Below are positions 21,458 to 31,262 of a DNA stretch of 64,000 nt, one piece after another (the stretch's first letter is position 1; each line of letters starts with the position of its first letter). A program made the position numbers and the translations under genes. This stretch comes from Polymyxa betae (taxonomy: Eukaryota > Endomyxa > Phytomyxea > Plasmodiophorida > Plasmodiophoridae), in the NCBI GenBank assembly GCA_003693705.1, contig RBZT01000259.1, forward strand, positions 1 through 64,000, in the 5' to 3' direction. Under the pieces are notes generated by a model. That model ran no database searches and was not told where the DNA came from. It saw only the letters and a program-made list of their open reading frames with translations.

Positions 21458-22511
21458 ATGAGTCCAAATTCGTTGCTTCTGCTAGGTCTCACAATCTTGG
21501 TGCTGTTTGGCCCAGCGCAATGCAAATCTGTTGGGAACGATATTATAGTCAATATCGGTATTAATTGTTCACTATCCATAACACTTGTCCTAAACCGGTT
21601 CAGGTCAAACCAATGACGATAATCACAATCACGGTTATAAAGGCAGTAAAGATAAACCTGTCCTGTCGCCATCAAATGATCACAACCAGCCACCAAACCC
21701 ACCGTCAAATTCCACACCTGACCAACAACCACCCTCTCTTGACCAGCAACCACCCGCTCCTCCAGCGAAACCCGCTGCCAAAGAAACCATGTGTTCAGCG
21801 AAAGGCCAAACGATCCAAGTTGAGCCCAATGCAGTTCAAGGTCACTTGAAAGCAGGCGCGAAACTTGGCCCTTGCCCTAAACAGACAAAAGCGCCTACAT
21901 CGGAACCTAGTTCGGCTCCAACGCCCTCACCAGAGCCAACGAATTCAACTACACCGTCTCCGTCATCACAAACAACGGCTCCAACTTCACCATCGTCACC
22001 TTCGACGTCGCCACCAACTTCGCCACCAACGTCGCCACCAACTTCGCCTCCAACGTCGCCACCATCTATAGCTCCAGCTACATCGTCAACAACGCAACCA
22101 ACGTCAGCTGCGATCGCATCGGCAAAGAACGAATCGACAAGAGCACCAGAGGTCAAAGTTCCTGTCTGCTTACCGCACGTTAATCACACGATCGTTATCT
22201 CCGTTAACCTTTTAGGCCAATTCTTAAGTAAAGGCGCTAAGATCGGCAATTGTTCAGCGCCTGCCGAGACGGCGGCACCCACAACCACGCCTCCGCCAAC
22301 CACTACCTCAGCGACCACGATGCCGGCGCCAGCATTGACGATCATCCAGGCGAGTAAACCATCCTTTGTCGTACGGTCCAAGCCGATTGTTATCAAGCCT
22401 GAAGAATGTGATACCCCGAGACCATTGACATTGTCTCGCTCCAAGCCCATAGCAGATCGACAAACCAATCAGGCAGCGTCTCATGCAATACCGCGGGTAA
22501 ATCTTCCATAA
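21458..22511 (+). CDS. Secreted Ser/Thr/Pro-rich protein with two small Cys modules
   Basis: Exons 21458-21557 and 21604-22511 (46-bp intron) give 335 residues. A signal peptide (MSPNSLLLLGLTILVLFGPA) is followed by a His/Pro-rich linker, then a ~35-residue module MCSAKGQTIQVEPNAVQGHL with AGAKLGPC, a long mucin-like Thr/Ser/Pro block containing repeated SPPT, and a second copy of the module (VCLPHVNHTIVISVNLLGQF with KGAKIGNC). Modules of the form C..(H/G)xTI.V......L..GA..G.C occur singly or in multiples in secreted proteins of several groups. The long spacer suggests an O-glycosylated stalk between two small folded units. The C-terminal 50 residues are basic and Pro/Ser-rich. Confidence 0.75.
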
Positions 22512-22595
22512 TTCGAAACGATGCCATCAAACCAAGCCCCAAATTCTTTATCGTATTTCGTTAGTTATCACTCAGGATTTTGCTATAATTTCTAA

Positions 22596-23247
22596 TCAGA
22601 AAACGGCTCGAATGTTGTTTGTATAACGTACCATGTATTTGGATCTCGTACTGAGAGTTGGATTATGGTAACTGGCGATATGAGGTGTGAAGGCATCCCG
22701 AAGACGCTGCTTGAATTCCAGATTACTGATGATTAATTGATCAATATTCTTGGAGCCTTGATTATCTGGGATCTTGTACAAATACTGTTCCCTTTGAAAT
22801 AGTTCACGACCATAAAAAAGCTGGATAGCAAAGGTCGTTCTTACCCCTCAATCTGGAAGCTGATCTTGGGTTGTTGATGCGATGGCGTGTCAATTGAGAA
22901 TAGGACGTTGACGATGGTTCCCGGGATAGGCTGCTCGTCGGTACAGCGGCTAAAGGCGACATTGAATTCGACGTGTTCGTCCTGGGCCTGGTGCAGCGTA
23001 ATCCGATGCTTGAACGACGAATTCCATCGTAGGAACAGGCGTTCCAGGACCTGTTTGGCAGCCAAGACCGGGTCGATCTCCTCGCTATCCATAATCACCC
23101 AACGTAAGCGGTCAAGGATCTGTTCGACGATCTTATCTCGTACTCTATTCAGGCCCGGCTAGAATCGAGTTCTTACAATAACAGCCACCAGATGACTTCA
23201 TGCAAGTGTCTTCGTAACCTCACAGTTCTTGACGCCACTGCTACCAT
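22596..23247 (-). CDS. Hypothetical protein, multi-exon
   Basis: The central exon reads VRDKIVEQILDRLRWVIMDS, then a helical stretch, ITLHQAQDEHVEFNVAFSRC, PIPGTIVNVLFSID and QPKISFQIEG. A GTAAG donor there joins in phase to EQYLYKIPDNQGSKNIDQL and on to RDAFTPHIASYHNPTLS. An N-terminal exon starting MVAVASRTVRLRRHLHEVI at 23247 fits in phase but needs an unusually short 32-bp intron, so the start is uncertain. No family was recognised; the alternating strand/helix pattern suggests a small alpha/beta domain. It is intracellular as far as can be seen. Confidence 0.45.
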
Positions 23248-23610
23248 TGACCAACAATAACCCCTGCTTGAGATTGTTGCTTTTTCGACCCGAACCATGC
23301 ACCTTGACTCCATAATTAGATCATTGCATTCCAATACAGAAAACATAGAACGGTTTATTTTCTGGGTTTACATAATAGTGGATTAGAACGAACATGAACA
23401 ATGGCTGAGCTTTATACGTAGAAACGAATCAGTCTCAGAAGAGTGAACCAGAACTGTACATTCGGCGACTCCATCAGCGCCTTCAATGTCAATTTAGAGA
23501 GTAGAGGCCGCTCAACGTAAGATATTCGCAGAACAGCCACCCCCTTGACTACCTATAGAGATTGCTGACTCTCACTACTGCAAGAGGGGAGCCTCGTTGT
23601 CATTCTTCAA
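23248..23610. other. Divergent intergenic region, no gene seen
   Basis: 363 bp between two divergently transcribed genes. Only short frames are present; the interval probably contains both promoters. Confidence 0.4.
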
Positions 23611-23844
23611 ATGTCTCGAACTCGTACAATTACAAGAGCCAGACAGCAGCAGCAGCAGCCGCAGCAACGACCAGCGTTCTGCCCGAGATGTCAGGGGCAC
23701 AATCTCCCATGCGTGTTACGAACCGTGCGGGAACCAGGGCCGAACGAGGGACGCCAGTTCTGGGTCTGTCCCAAACCTCAACACGAGCAATGTTCAATGT
23801 TTTTCGCTGACGCTGTCTCCCGTGCCGGGAAAAATAATCGTTGA
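23611..23844 (+). CDS. Small GRF-type zinc-finger protein
   Basis: A 77-residue frame made almost entirely of one GRF zinc finger: CPRCQGHNLPCVLRTVREPG, then GPNEGRQFWVCPKP and EQCSMFFAD. The ligand pattern C-C-H/C-C and the Gly-Arg-Phe turn (here GRQFWVC) are intact. GRF fingers bind single-stranded nucleic acid and are found in topoisomerase III, APE2 and NEIL3, usually as part of larger proteins. A short basic/Gln-rich leader (MSRTRTITRARQQQQQPQQ) precedes it. The stop is only 16 bp before the first ATG of the SAM-channel gene in another frame, so the two may share a transcript or a promoter. Confidence 0.75.
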   Translation: MSRTRTITRARQQQQQPQQRPAFCPRCQGHNLPCVLRTVREPGPNEGRQFWVCPKPQHEQCSMFFADAVSRAGKNNR

Positions 23845-23860
23845 TCTAATCGATCAAGAG

Positions 23861-26831
23861 ATGTTAACACTAAATTATTATCGTACTAGTTATCGATCTG
23901 ATGCATCAATGGAGTTAGATCCAAGGCAGAAGAACCCCAAAGACTGGGATGTTCTTGATGTTCAAAACTGGCTTCGTAGAACCGGCTATGGGAAATATTG
24001 TGCTCAGTTTCTGCTGGAAGACACCAATGGTGCTGGTCTATTAGACATGACCAAGACCAGCCTGTTGCTGCTTGGTGTATCCGATCCTGGACTGCTACGT
24101 GCTATTCAGCTGCTGAAGAATAAAACTGCATTCCAGCTGCCTGTCTCCGATACCAGAGTTGATGCTCTTATCAAAGAGCTGGAACGAACTACAACATGGT
24201 TACTACGTCGTATCGGACAGCTATACGAGCTTCCTCAACATAAGTATCGTTTCTGGACGAATACTTTACCTGCAACTGATGGGATTACAGGGCTTATGAA
24301 CTTACCAAAGAGATATTGAAATTCAGGCCTTCAGGTTTATAAGACGTGATATAACTGATTTCCTTTGAATTTTTCGCTGGTAGGCTTACCAGAATCAGAA
24401 ACATACGGCCCGGGGCCCAATATGTTTATCGAACGATTTAGTAGAGCAGATTCTGTCGAGCTTTTAAAAGAATCGATGCAGGTTCCGAAGACACCAGAAG
24501 AAGAAAAGCCCGAAATTACATCGCTGGCTGAATTGATGAAGGCTGCTTCTGCGGCTTCCAAACCGAACGGCGGTCCGCTTGCTAAGAAGTCTGAAACTAG
24601 AAGATTTGCTGATCAATCACGGTATTGGACACGTTAAGATTCAATTCATTTTGTTTTATTAATGCTTTTTATAGATTTGATTTAAAAGTGAAAAATATAC
24701 GTCGTAATGATCGAATTATTCTTCCTGTGGAACTTCGGCAAGACGATGAGGAGGACGAAGCTGACGATCAGCCGGCGTCGCGAACGGAACAGTTGAAGAA
24801 GTTACTGATTGACGAGAACCAGGTCCCTCCCAAATACATGTTCTTCCCAACCGACCCAATACGTACTAGATTCGACCTGCTGATGATGTTGGTTTCGTTA
24901 TCATTTAGAATAGCGACGTAAATGCTGACGACTGTATGTACAGGCTATTGGTGGTGTATTTCTCGATCACGACGCCGCTCAACCTCGGTTTTAATATTGG
25001 TCTTGATTCGAATATTTATGTGGAAATGTCCCTTAACTTTCTTTTCTTTGCTGACATCGTCGCGAATTTTTTTACTGCCTACATCATTAGTGAGGGTCCA
25101 AATACTGGAAAGGTTTTATCTGGATTGTTTTGTAAGTTGAATTCAAGCTCATTCTTCGCAGTTGGAAATTCGGTATTCAGCTATAGCACGAAAGTACCTG
25201 AAATTGTGGTTCTGGATCGACATGGTGGCTACCGTTCCCATCGACCTGGTCATCTCCCTCGCTGGTGGGCATCGTACTGGAGCCTCCCTTAACAAACTTA
25301 TTCGGCTGATGCGAGGCTTCAAGCTGATGCGAGTCATGAAAATGTCCCGAATTATCCAACGGCTTATGAAGCGTGTCAGGTAAAGAATTCAGTTTACACA
25401 AGGCACCGAATCACCTTTTGCAGGATCAATCCAGCTTTGTTCCGAATTATGAAAATTATATTCGCTTTGTGTTTTATGTGGCATTGTTTGGGATGTTTCT
25501 ACTGGATGGTGGCAATGTCTGAATCGGAATCGGAATCTCACTGGAGGCCTCCAGAACGGTTTTTGAATGGTGACTTCACAATGCAGTATTTGCGTGTACA
25601 AGCGTTATATTGCTATGAATGTTGAGTAATCTAGAAATTAGGCATTTTTCTGGGCTGTTAATTGCACGATGACGATTGGTACCAATATATTTCCTGAAAA
25701 TAATCTCGAAGTCATTTATACGATATTCTCGATCTGTTGCGGCCTGATTGCGAACGCGCTTGTGATCGGCTCTATTAAGTCAGCCATTGAGGAATTAGAT
25801 CTGGCTTCTAAGGTACATTCTTGATCGCTGGCTCTCTACCGCAACCAAACATTCATACGGATGTGCAGGTCCATCGACAAGATCTCGAAGATTTACAAGC
25901 TAAACTCTCCCTGTATCAAATCCCCACAGGGCTCAAAAAAAAAGTTCTCGGGTGATGTCGCCATTAGAGTAATTTGTCCTGTTCACTGAACTGAAATTGG
26001 GCAGTTATTTCCGATATTTGCAGTCGCGTTATCTCGACTACACAGCGGAAGCGATGTTTAAGGGTCTCCATCCGGCGCTCAGAGAGGACCTTCTTCTCAA
26101 TCTGAACCAGAACCTGATATCGCAGGTAACAGATGCTTTTTCACTTCAAGAATGACTGTTAAAAGTGTGATTATTAGGTGCCAATGTTTCGAGACTTACC
26201 ACGGGCCTGCATGCTGTCAATTATTTCAAAACTTCAAAATCGGGTGTATCTACCTAAAGAGTATATAGTGATGCGCGGCGAAAAGGGTTTGGAGATGTTC
26301 TTCATAGTCAATGGCGCTGTAGAAGCGGAGCAAGGTGGTTCTCCAAAATATTGGTATCATGTCACCAAGCGTTTTGTAGGCGAAAGCTCTCGCCCGATTA
26401 TACTACGAGATGGCGATTATTTCTGTGAAAATAATTTGATGACGACGCAGCGGGTCGACATCAATTATCGAGCTCTAACTTACGCCGAAGTTTGTGTATT
26501 AGATAGGAACTCGCTGAAACGTCTGCTGCAACAGTTCCCAGCTTTTGCATTGACAATGCAGCGGCATATGAAACAAAATATGGCTAAGAAGAAATGGGCC
26601 AAAGTCGAACATGTGTTCCGTTTGACACATCTCATCCATAAGATGGGCGGCGATTCTGACTTTTCAGAAGCGTTCGCGTCATACAATCAAGGAACGCTGC
26701 CTGGTGTTAACGATGTTGAGGTTGCTAAAGAACTACTTGGCGAAGATCTGGAGCCAATCGCGCCATCAAAAGAAAAGACCTTCTCGTTCTCTTTCAGTAC
26801 AAATCGAAACAATAAGGATGAACCTGAATAA
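23861..26831 (+). CDS. SAM-domain cyclic-nucleotide-gated-type cation channel
   Basis: Eleven exons (23861-24243, 24291-24334, 24384-24621, 24675-24887, 24944-25112, 25162-25379, 25424-25595, 25642-25812, 25869-25951, 26005-26125, 26178-26831) give 821 residues. A SAM domain comes first (WDVLDVQNWLRRTGYGKYCA to GVSDPGLLRAIQLL). The channel core follows: S1 FDLLMMLLVVYFSITTP, S2-S3 (LKLWFWIDMVATVPIDLVI), S4 RLMRGFKLMRVMKMSRI, S5 with WHCLGCFYW, and a pore reading TMTIGTNIFPEN. A C-linker (YFRYLQSRYLDYTAEAMF) and a cyclic-nucleotide-binding fold (GEKGLEMFFIVNGAVEAE, LRDGDYFCENNLM) complete it. The pore resembles CNG channels (TIGxx) rather than K+ channels (TIGYGD), so non-selective cation flow is expected. 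A second ATG at 23909 is an alternative start. Confidence 0.85.
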
Positions 26832-28187
26832 TTATATTAATATGGTGATTAAGTCACTCTGTATTGGTTCAGAAGCAGTTCGCCTGCGCTTTGCCAACAT
26901 TTCGTCATCTAGGGTGTCATGATTGAGTTCGGCATTGGTGGCATTCAAAAATTTGACATTTCCTCCGAAAACGAATGACTTGTTATCGATGAACTTGGGC
27001 ATTGATCCATCCGGCAACAACCCAATCGGAATGCGCCTGCCGTGAGTAAACGCAGGCGTCCACCGATTCCTTACCGAGTCGTCATTTTCCACTTCATTTA
27101 CGAATTTCTCGATCCGATTCAGGTCTCCCAAACGACTTCCAAATCCAGGTTCGAGAAACGCAGACAACAACGATGATCCTTGCATGGCTTGATCGCCGAC
27201 CGAATACAACGCTCTCGAGGATGACATATTGGAACAGTATTCTTCAAAAGCACCGATTGTCAATGAACTTCTGGTCCGTAGGCACAAATCGATAACAGAC
27301 GATTGTGGAAGAGAGCAACGAGGAAGGCAGTAGGATAGCCATCGGCCAGCCAGAACTTGACGCCATTTACAGTCATTACGAGAGGTCTGAAACAGGCGCA
27401 GAACTATTGCCGACATAAGTTCAGGAAGGCGAGCTGCTAGATACGATAGAATATCGCTCCAGAGACTGGATAGCAAACCGAATGCAGAGTTAATATTGGC
27501 GACGGTCGGCTCGATACCAGATCGTGGTTGTCGTAGCAGGATATCGTTACCGGAAAACATATCGACGATGTCACTAATCCGGCATTGCTTGAAAATTAAT
27601 TCGAGAACCGATTCGAGCTTGCGATCGAATTCGTCTTGTTCGAGCTTTCGCCAGGATTTAGCTGCAGTCTGCAGGGCGGTGAATAAGTCGACAAAAGGTC
27701 GCGGTGCGGATTGCAGGTGTGATCGATATTGTTGCCAGTAGTGGTCATGGAGCCAATTTAGAGCACGTTGTCGGGTATCGAGTAATAGCTGTAATGAAGG
27801 CAGTTCGTTGTGTGTGGCGGCGTGACGGATCTCGACGAACGACAGTGGCATCTGCAGCGTGCGAGCGATTTCTCGAATCGACTTCGCATAAATCGAGTTT
27901 TGTTCACGATCGGCGATACCGTTTACTAAACGGACAATGATCATGGCGATCGCCAAACGAACTTCCGCCTTCGAAAGACGGTCGGCATCCACAATAGTTT
28001 CTAACAAAGCCGCTGTGATATCAACGGAAATCGGTAATGGACAACGTAATTGCCATGAACGGATAGTATCAATGGCAAATTTTGGCGAGCCGTGATAGGC
28101 GCTGAAATAAACGCGATCCCATTCGTCAAAGGATATCCATGGGACCAAGCGATGGCGCTGTATTGAACCAGGTAATGTCCACTCCAT
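26832..28187 (-). CDS. LAS1: LAS1-like pre-rRNA processing endonuclease
   Basis: An intronless frame of 451 residues. The Las1 N-terminal region is well conserved: LVPWISFDEWDRVYFSAY, IRSWQLRCPLPISVDITAAL, the Leu-rich helix with RLVNGIADREQNSIYAKSI, then FVEIRHAATHNELPSLQLLL and ALNWLHDHYW. RHAATH is the R-phi-x3-H catalytic motif of the HEPN RNase fold. In fungi and animals LAS1 cuts ITS2 of the pre-rRNA in a complex with the Grc3/NOL9 kinase. The frame is open upstream without ATG; the ATG at 28187 (MEWTLPGSIQRHRLVPW) gives the normal short leader. Its stop codon directly abuts the stop of the channel gene on the other strand. Confidence 0.88.
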   Translation of the reverse strand: MEWTLPGSIQRHRLVPWISFDEWDRVYFSAYHGSPKFAIDTIRSWQLRCPLPISVDITAALLETIVDADRLSKAEVRLAIAMIIVRLVNGIADREQNSIYAKSIREIARTLQMPLSFVEIRHAATHNELPSLQLLLDTRQRALNWLHDHYWQQYRSHLQSAPRPFVDLFTALQTAAKSWRKLEQDEFDRKLESVLELIFKQCRISDIVDMFSGNDILLRQPRSGIEPTVANINSAFGLLSSLWSDILSYLAARLPELMSAIVLRLFQTSRNDCKWRQVLAGRWLSYCLPRCSLPQSSVIDLCLRTRSSLTIGAFEEYCSNMSSSRALYSVGDQAMQGSSLLSAFLEPGFGSRLGDLNRIEKFVNEVENDDSVRNRWTPAFTHGRRIPIGLLPDGSMPKFIDNKSFVFGGNVKFLNATNAELNHDTLDDEMLAKRRRTASEPIQSDLITILI

Positions 28188-28453
28188 CACAGATCTAAAA
28201 CTGCATGCTTTGGTTAGGTCAAGGACTCCGTCGCGGCATTCTAACAAATTCCAATTCTGGAGTTTTCAGGCTAAGCTTCCCATCTCCTCAATACCATTAT
28301 CCAGGAAATATTGATATTGGTTTGATTCAACTTCGCTTGTTTGAACTTTGCTAAATCGGATCATGAAGGTGATCCGGTTTTCTACTTTCTACAAGAAGGG
28401 ATTCACGAAATGATGTTCTCAAAGGTTTATTCGAAAGAGACTTCAGCCGTCGC

Positions 28454-28837
28454 TTAGTGATGGCCATGATCGAATGGAGTTTCGAAGTCGCCATGGTGTC
28501 CGTCGTGGCCTTCGTGATGGCCTTCATGGTGATGCCATCCATCGTGCTCATCTTCACCATCATAAGTCTCGTGGAACAGGTTCTCGTGCTGTCCGAGACC
28601 GACATCGTTGTGGTGCCAGTCACCAAATTCGGTTTCGGCGTGCTGCTCTGATAGAGCATGGCCGGTGTGGATCTTGTCGTGGTGAAGGCGGGCCAGATCG
28701 GCGATACCGCCGTGGGCGCCAACTAGCTTGTTGTCAACGTGACCATCTCCATTTTCAACGTTGATAGCTGCGTCACCAGCTAGGGCTTGGTAGGAGGACA
28801 GGGCGACGGCAGCAAGGACGAAGAATTTTGACATCAT
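28454..28837 (-). CDS. Secreted His/Asp-rich protein E (NGDGHVD variant), intronless
   Basis: A single 127-residue frame. The signal peptide MMSKFFVLAAVALSSYQALA is followed by GDAAINVENGDGHVDNKLVG, a clear variant of the motif after the cleavage site in the 3.8-5.9 kb genes. The C-terminal half is His/Glu/Asp-rich (HDGWHHHEGHHEGHDGHHGD) and ends PFDHGHH. The middle (ADLARLHHDKIHTGHALSEQ) is less biased. It shows that the family extends well beyond the local cluster. Function unknown; extracellular metal binding is inferred from composition. Confidence 0.83.
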   Translation of the reverse strand: MMSKFFVLAAVALSSYQALAGDAAINVENGDGHVDNKLVGAHGGIADLARLHHDKIHTGHALSEQHAETEFGDWHHNDVGLGQHENLFHETYDGEDEHDGWHHHEGHHEGHDGHHGDFETPFDHGHH

Positions 28838-28905
28838 TGTCTTTGATAGAATTCAGTAAACCTTTGGTAATAAAAGCAGGGGATTCTGAGTTGCTAATTT
28901 AGCTT

Positions 28906-29858
28906 TCAATATAAGAATGACAAGGACCTACAGCCAGCTACGTTTAATATTCGTGATGAACCGATGGCCTGTGCCCTCGCGGTTGATTCACGCTCATGAC
29001 TCAAACGTCGTTCTCCAACACAATGATTCATCATCATTTGACTAGTTTCAAGATGCAAATCCGGAAGTTTATCCTTGATGTCGTTTAACAACGATGATAG
29101 CTACTGTGGCTTGGGTCCCTGTTAGATGTTCTTTTAGCCAGATCACACATTGGCTTTCCTCGTCGTATGGGCAGGTGGCTGCCTCAATTAAGTTTCCAGA
29201 ATCGAAGAGATAACTGTTGACATGCTTATTGCGATAACGCGTTCTAACATATAACATGAGTATTATGGATATTGCCATTAGAGGTATTAAACTATGATAT
29301 GGGCTTGTCCTGTTTGGCTGTGACAAGTCGGTCTCATTGTTATTAACGTCTGGCTCGCGAACGATTCGCACAAGATGATAGCTAACGTCTGAAAAGAAAT
29401 CAAAACAATATATGTTGATTTGCTGCGAAATTCTTACATTGATTGAGTGCAATTCTCTGTGAGCTGCTCCAAACTGAATCTGATTTGTAACAGTAACAAG
29501 TATTTGTTGGAATCGCTATTAGTCTTATATCAAACAGTTCTGGATGTTGTGTCTCGATCCGAATTGATACAGAATCGTTTGTTCTGTAAGATAGTTCTTG
29601 TTGGCCATTCAGCAGAACATAAATACAGCAATAGGCTGACGCAGATGGGGTCCAAGTTCGCTCCAGCCCTCATCCGTAGTTAGTAACCAATCCATGCAGT
29701 ACTGAATCACTACTACTGGCGAAAATGGTATAGATTCGGTCATGAAGCGGTTCCAGCAATAAAGCTGTCGTCAATGCCATGGACCAGGTTATGATAAAGA
29801 CAGTGAACATGCTAGAAGAGGGATATAATGGAAACCCTAGCGCTGTCATGTCTTTCAT
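28906..29858 (-). CDS. Small type I membrane protein, hypothetical
   Basis: The first exon (from 29858) encodes MKDMTALGFPLYPSSSMFTV and a hydrophobic signal/anchor. A phase-1 splice leads to an ectodomain with a small beta-sandwich look (YCCIYVLLNGQQELSYRTND, VSIRIETQHPELFDIRLIAI) and paired Cys (TNTCYC). A second phase-1 splice (GTAAG donor) joins the stalk EPDVNNNETDLSQPNRTSPY, a transmembrane helix (LIPLMAISIILMLYVRTRY) and a cytosolic tail. The frame stops at 29069; a 31-bp intron would instead extend it to 28906 (DKLPDLHLETSQMMMNHCV). No family was recognised. Confidence 0.5.
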
Positions 29859-29919
29859 TTAACAATGTGACTTGCCTATAGTTGCCTATACTGAACTTTA
29901 TTGTGGCAATTGTGTCCAC

Positions 29920-30017
29920 ATTCAAGTGGCAATCCGGCTATGGAGAGTGCCCCACAGTCAAGTGACAATCCGACTGTAGAGATTGCCCCACATTCAAGTG
30001 TGAATCTGACTCTGAAG
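29920..30017. repeat. Imperfect 36-bp tandem repeat, non-coding
   Basis: Units at 29920-29955 and 29956-29991 share the pattern (A)TTCAAGTGGCAATCCG followed later by GCCCCAC; a third partial copy runs to about 30017. It lies between a minus-strand gene start and a plus-strand gene start, outside any likely coding frame. Confidence 0.75.
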
Positions 30018-30061
30018 TTCTTTGTATAGAACCCTTACAACGGTGCCATTTAGAACATTAA

Positions 30062-30412
30062 ATGGAAGCTGGGGCTGAACCTCATGCTGTCAATGTAAGT
30101 GAGTCTTTCTTGCTACCAACAATGTTAGTCGGCAAACAACAGGTTCTAGCCTACTAGGCGTTCGCCGTATGCATGCTTGCAAGCCGGCCTATACAGATTG
30201 TTATTAGCTTATTTGTTAACTTCACGGAAATGTGCCTGTTCATTTGGCATTATATTCTAACGGTCATGGTCCATGGATTCTCATTTTCGTTCGTGATTCT
30301 TGAAGCTGAAATTAATCGCATCGTTGTTGCACTAGATACGGAAGAAAATCTTGAACCGCTCTTACGGAAGGAACTACAAAGAGGGATTCAACCCACATCA
30401 ACCCGCATATGA
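30062..30412 (+). CDS. Small membrane protein, hypothetical
   Basis: Exons 30062-30094 and 30158-30412 (63-bp intron with GTAAGT donor) give 95 residues. The protein has two hydrophobic helices (RPIQIVISLFVNFTEMCLFI and LTVMVHGFSFSFVILEAEI) and an acidic/amphipathic C-terminal helix (DTEENLEPLLRKELQRG). The composition suits an organelle or ER membrane protein. No family was recognised. Confidence 0.5.
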
Positions 30413-31262
30413 AAGGTTTCTCGATTTTATTGACTTCTTACATTATCTAGTAAAGCGATAAAACCATCCAGCGAATGTCAGGGGATCCAATCTGCTTAAA
30501 CAGTTAAAAGGCTCCAAACTCGACGCTCTGGGTCAATTATTTTCTTCTTTCCTGATTTAATTAAATAGGATCTTCTCTAATTCCACTGGTAAAAAACTAC
30601 ATGGACAGCCACATAAACACTGGCAATAGGACGATGCCTTGGCTCCCGCCCAACCGATTTCTGGCTTTGGCTGCATTCAAACATTCGGTTCGCCAGAGCC
30701 GAAGTAATTCAAAGAGGGCGCTCAGTAATGCATTGAGTCGAGTTTCCAGTTCCGAGTGGCTTAGATGATTTGCTGAATTACGCAGCAAGCATTCTGAAAT
30801 CAAGATTTACTGGATCCATTCTACATAAGGTCTATTCCACCACTACAGAACGTGATTGCACAATGCTCGTTAAATCGCCAGCAATGGTGCCGGCAGAAAT
30901 CCCGGCTCTTTTAAAGCCTGATTTATTTACGTGAAAGGTTCCTGATTCAATTCTCAGTGAATTCAACTCATGTCCAGTTCTCTACTTCAAACGTTTAATT
31001 TATTACCGATTGTGGTTATCCGTCACCAGACAAAAGGATACTCATTCGAGGTGCTACGTTTTGGTATCTGCACTTTTGCCAGTCCAATTTCTGTTTCTAT
31101 TGCGCAGTGGTTTTGTATGTTTTTCAGAAGTGCGTGAAGTGCGTTGACTTTTTTGACTGAAGGAGAGGGGGGGGGAGGCATCAATGTCCTGACATTACTA
31201 CATCGTGATGAAATGAGAAAGACGTTTCCCTCTTGTAGTATCACAATCAAATCTGCTTTCTT
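30413..31262. other. Long stretch without a confident gene
   Basis: About 850 bp. A minus-strand frame at 30597-30803 encodes an amphipathic, Leu-rich segment (ELETRLNALLSALFELLRLW) with a hydrophobic end, but it has no ATG and no good upstream exon. Other frames are short and look like chance. A G-run (AGAGGGGGGGGAGG) lies near 31165. Confidence 0.35.

Noticed and set aside
22184-22468. Minus-strand Gly/Val-rich frames opposite the mucin-like protein
   Set aside because: Antisense of Thr/Ser/Pro repeats; no start context and composition typical of shadows.
24888-24943. Possible 17- or 26-bp introns at the S1 helix of the channel
   Set aside because: A normal 56-bp intron (GTTGGT to TACAG) gives the exact expected length of S1, so tiny introns are not needed here.
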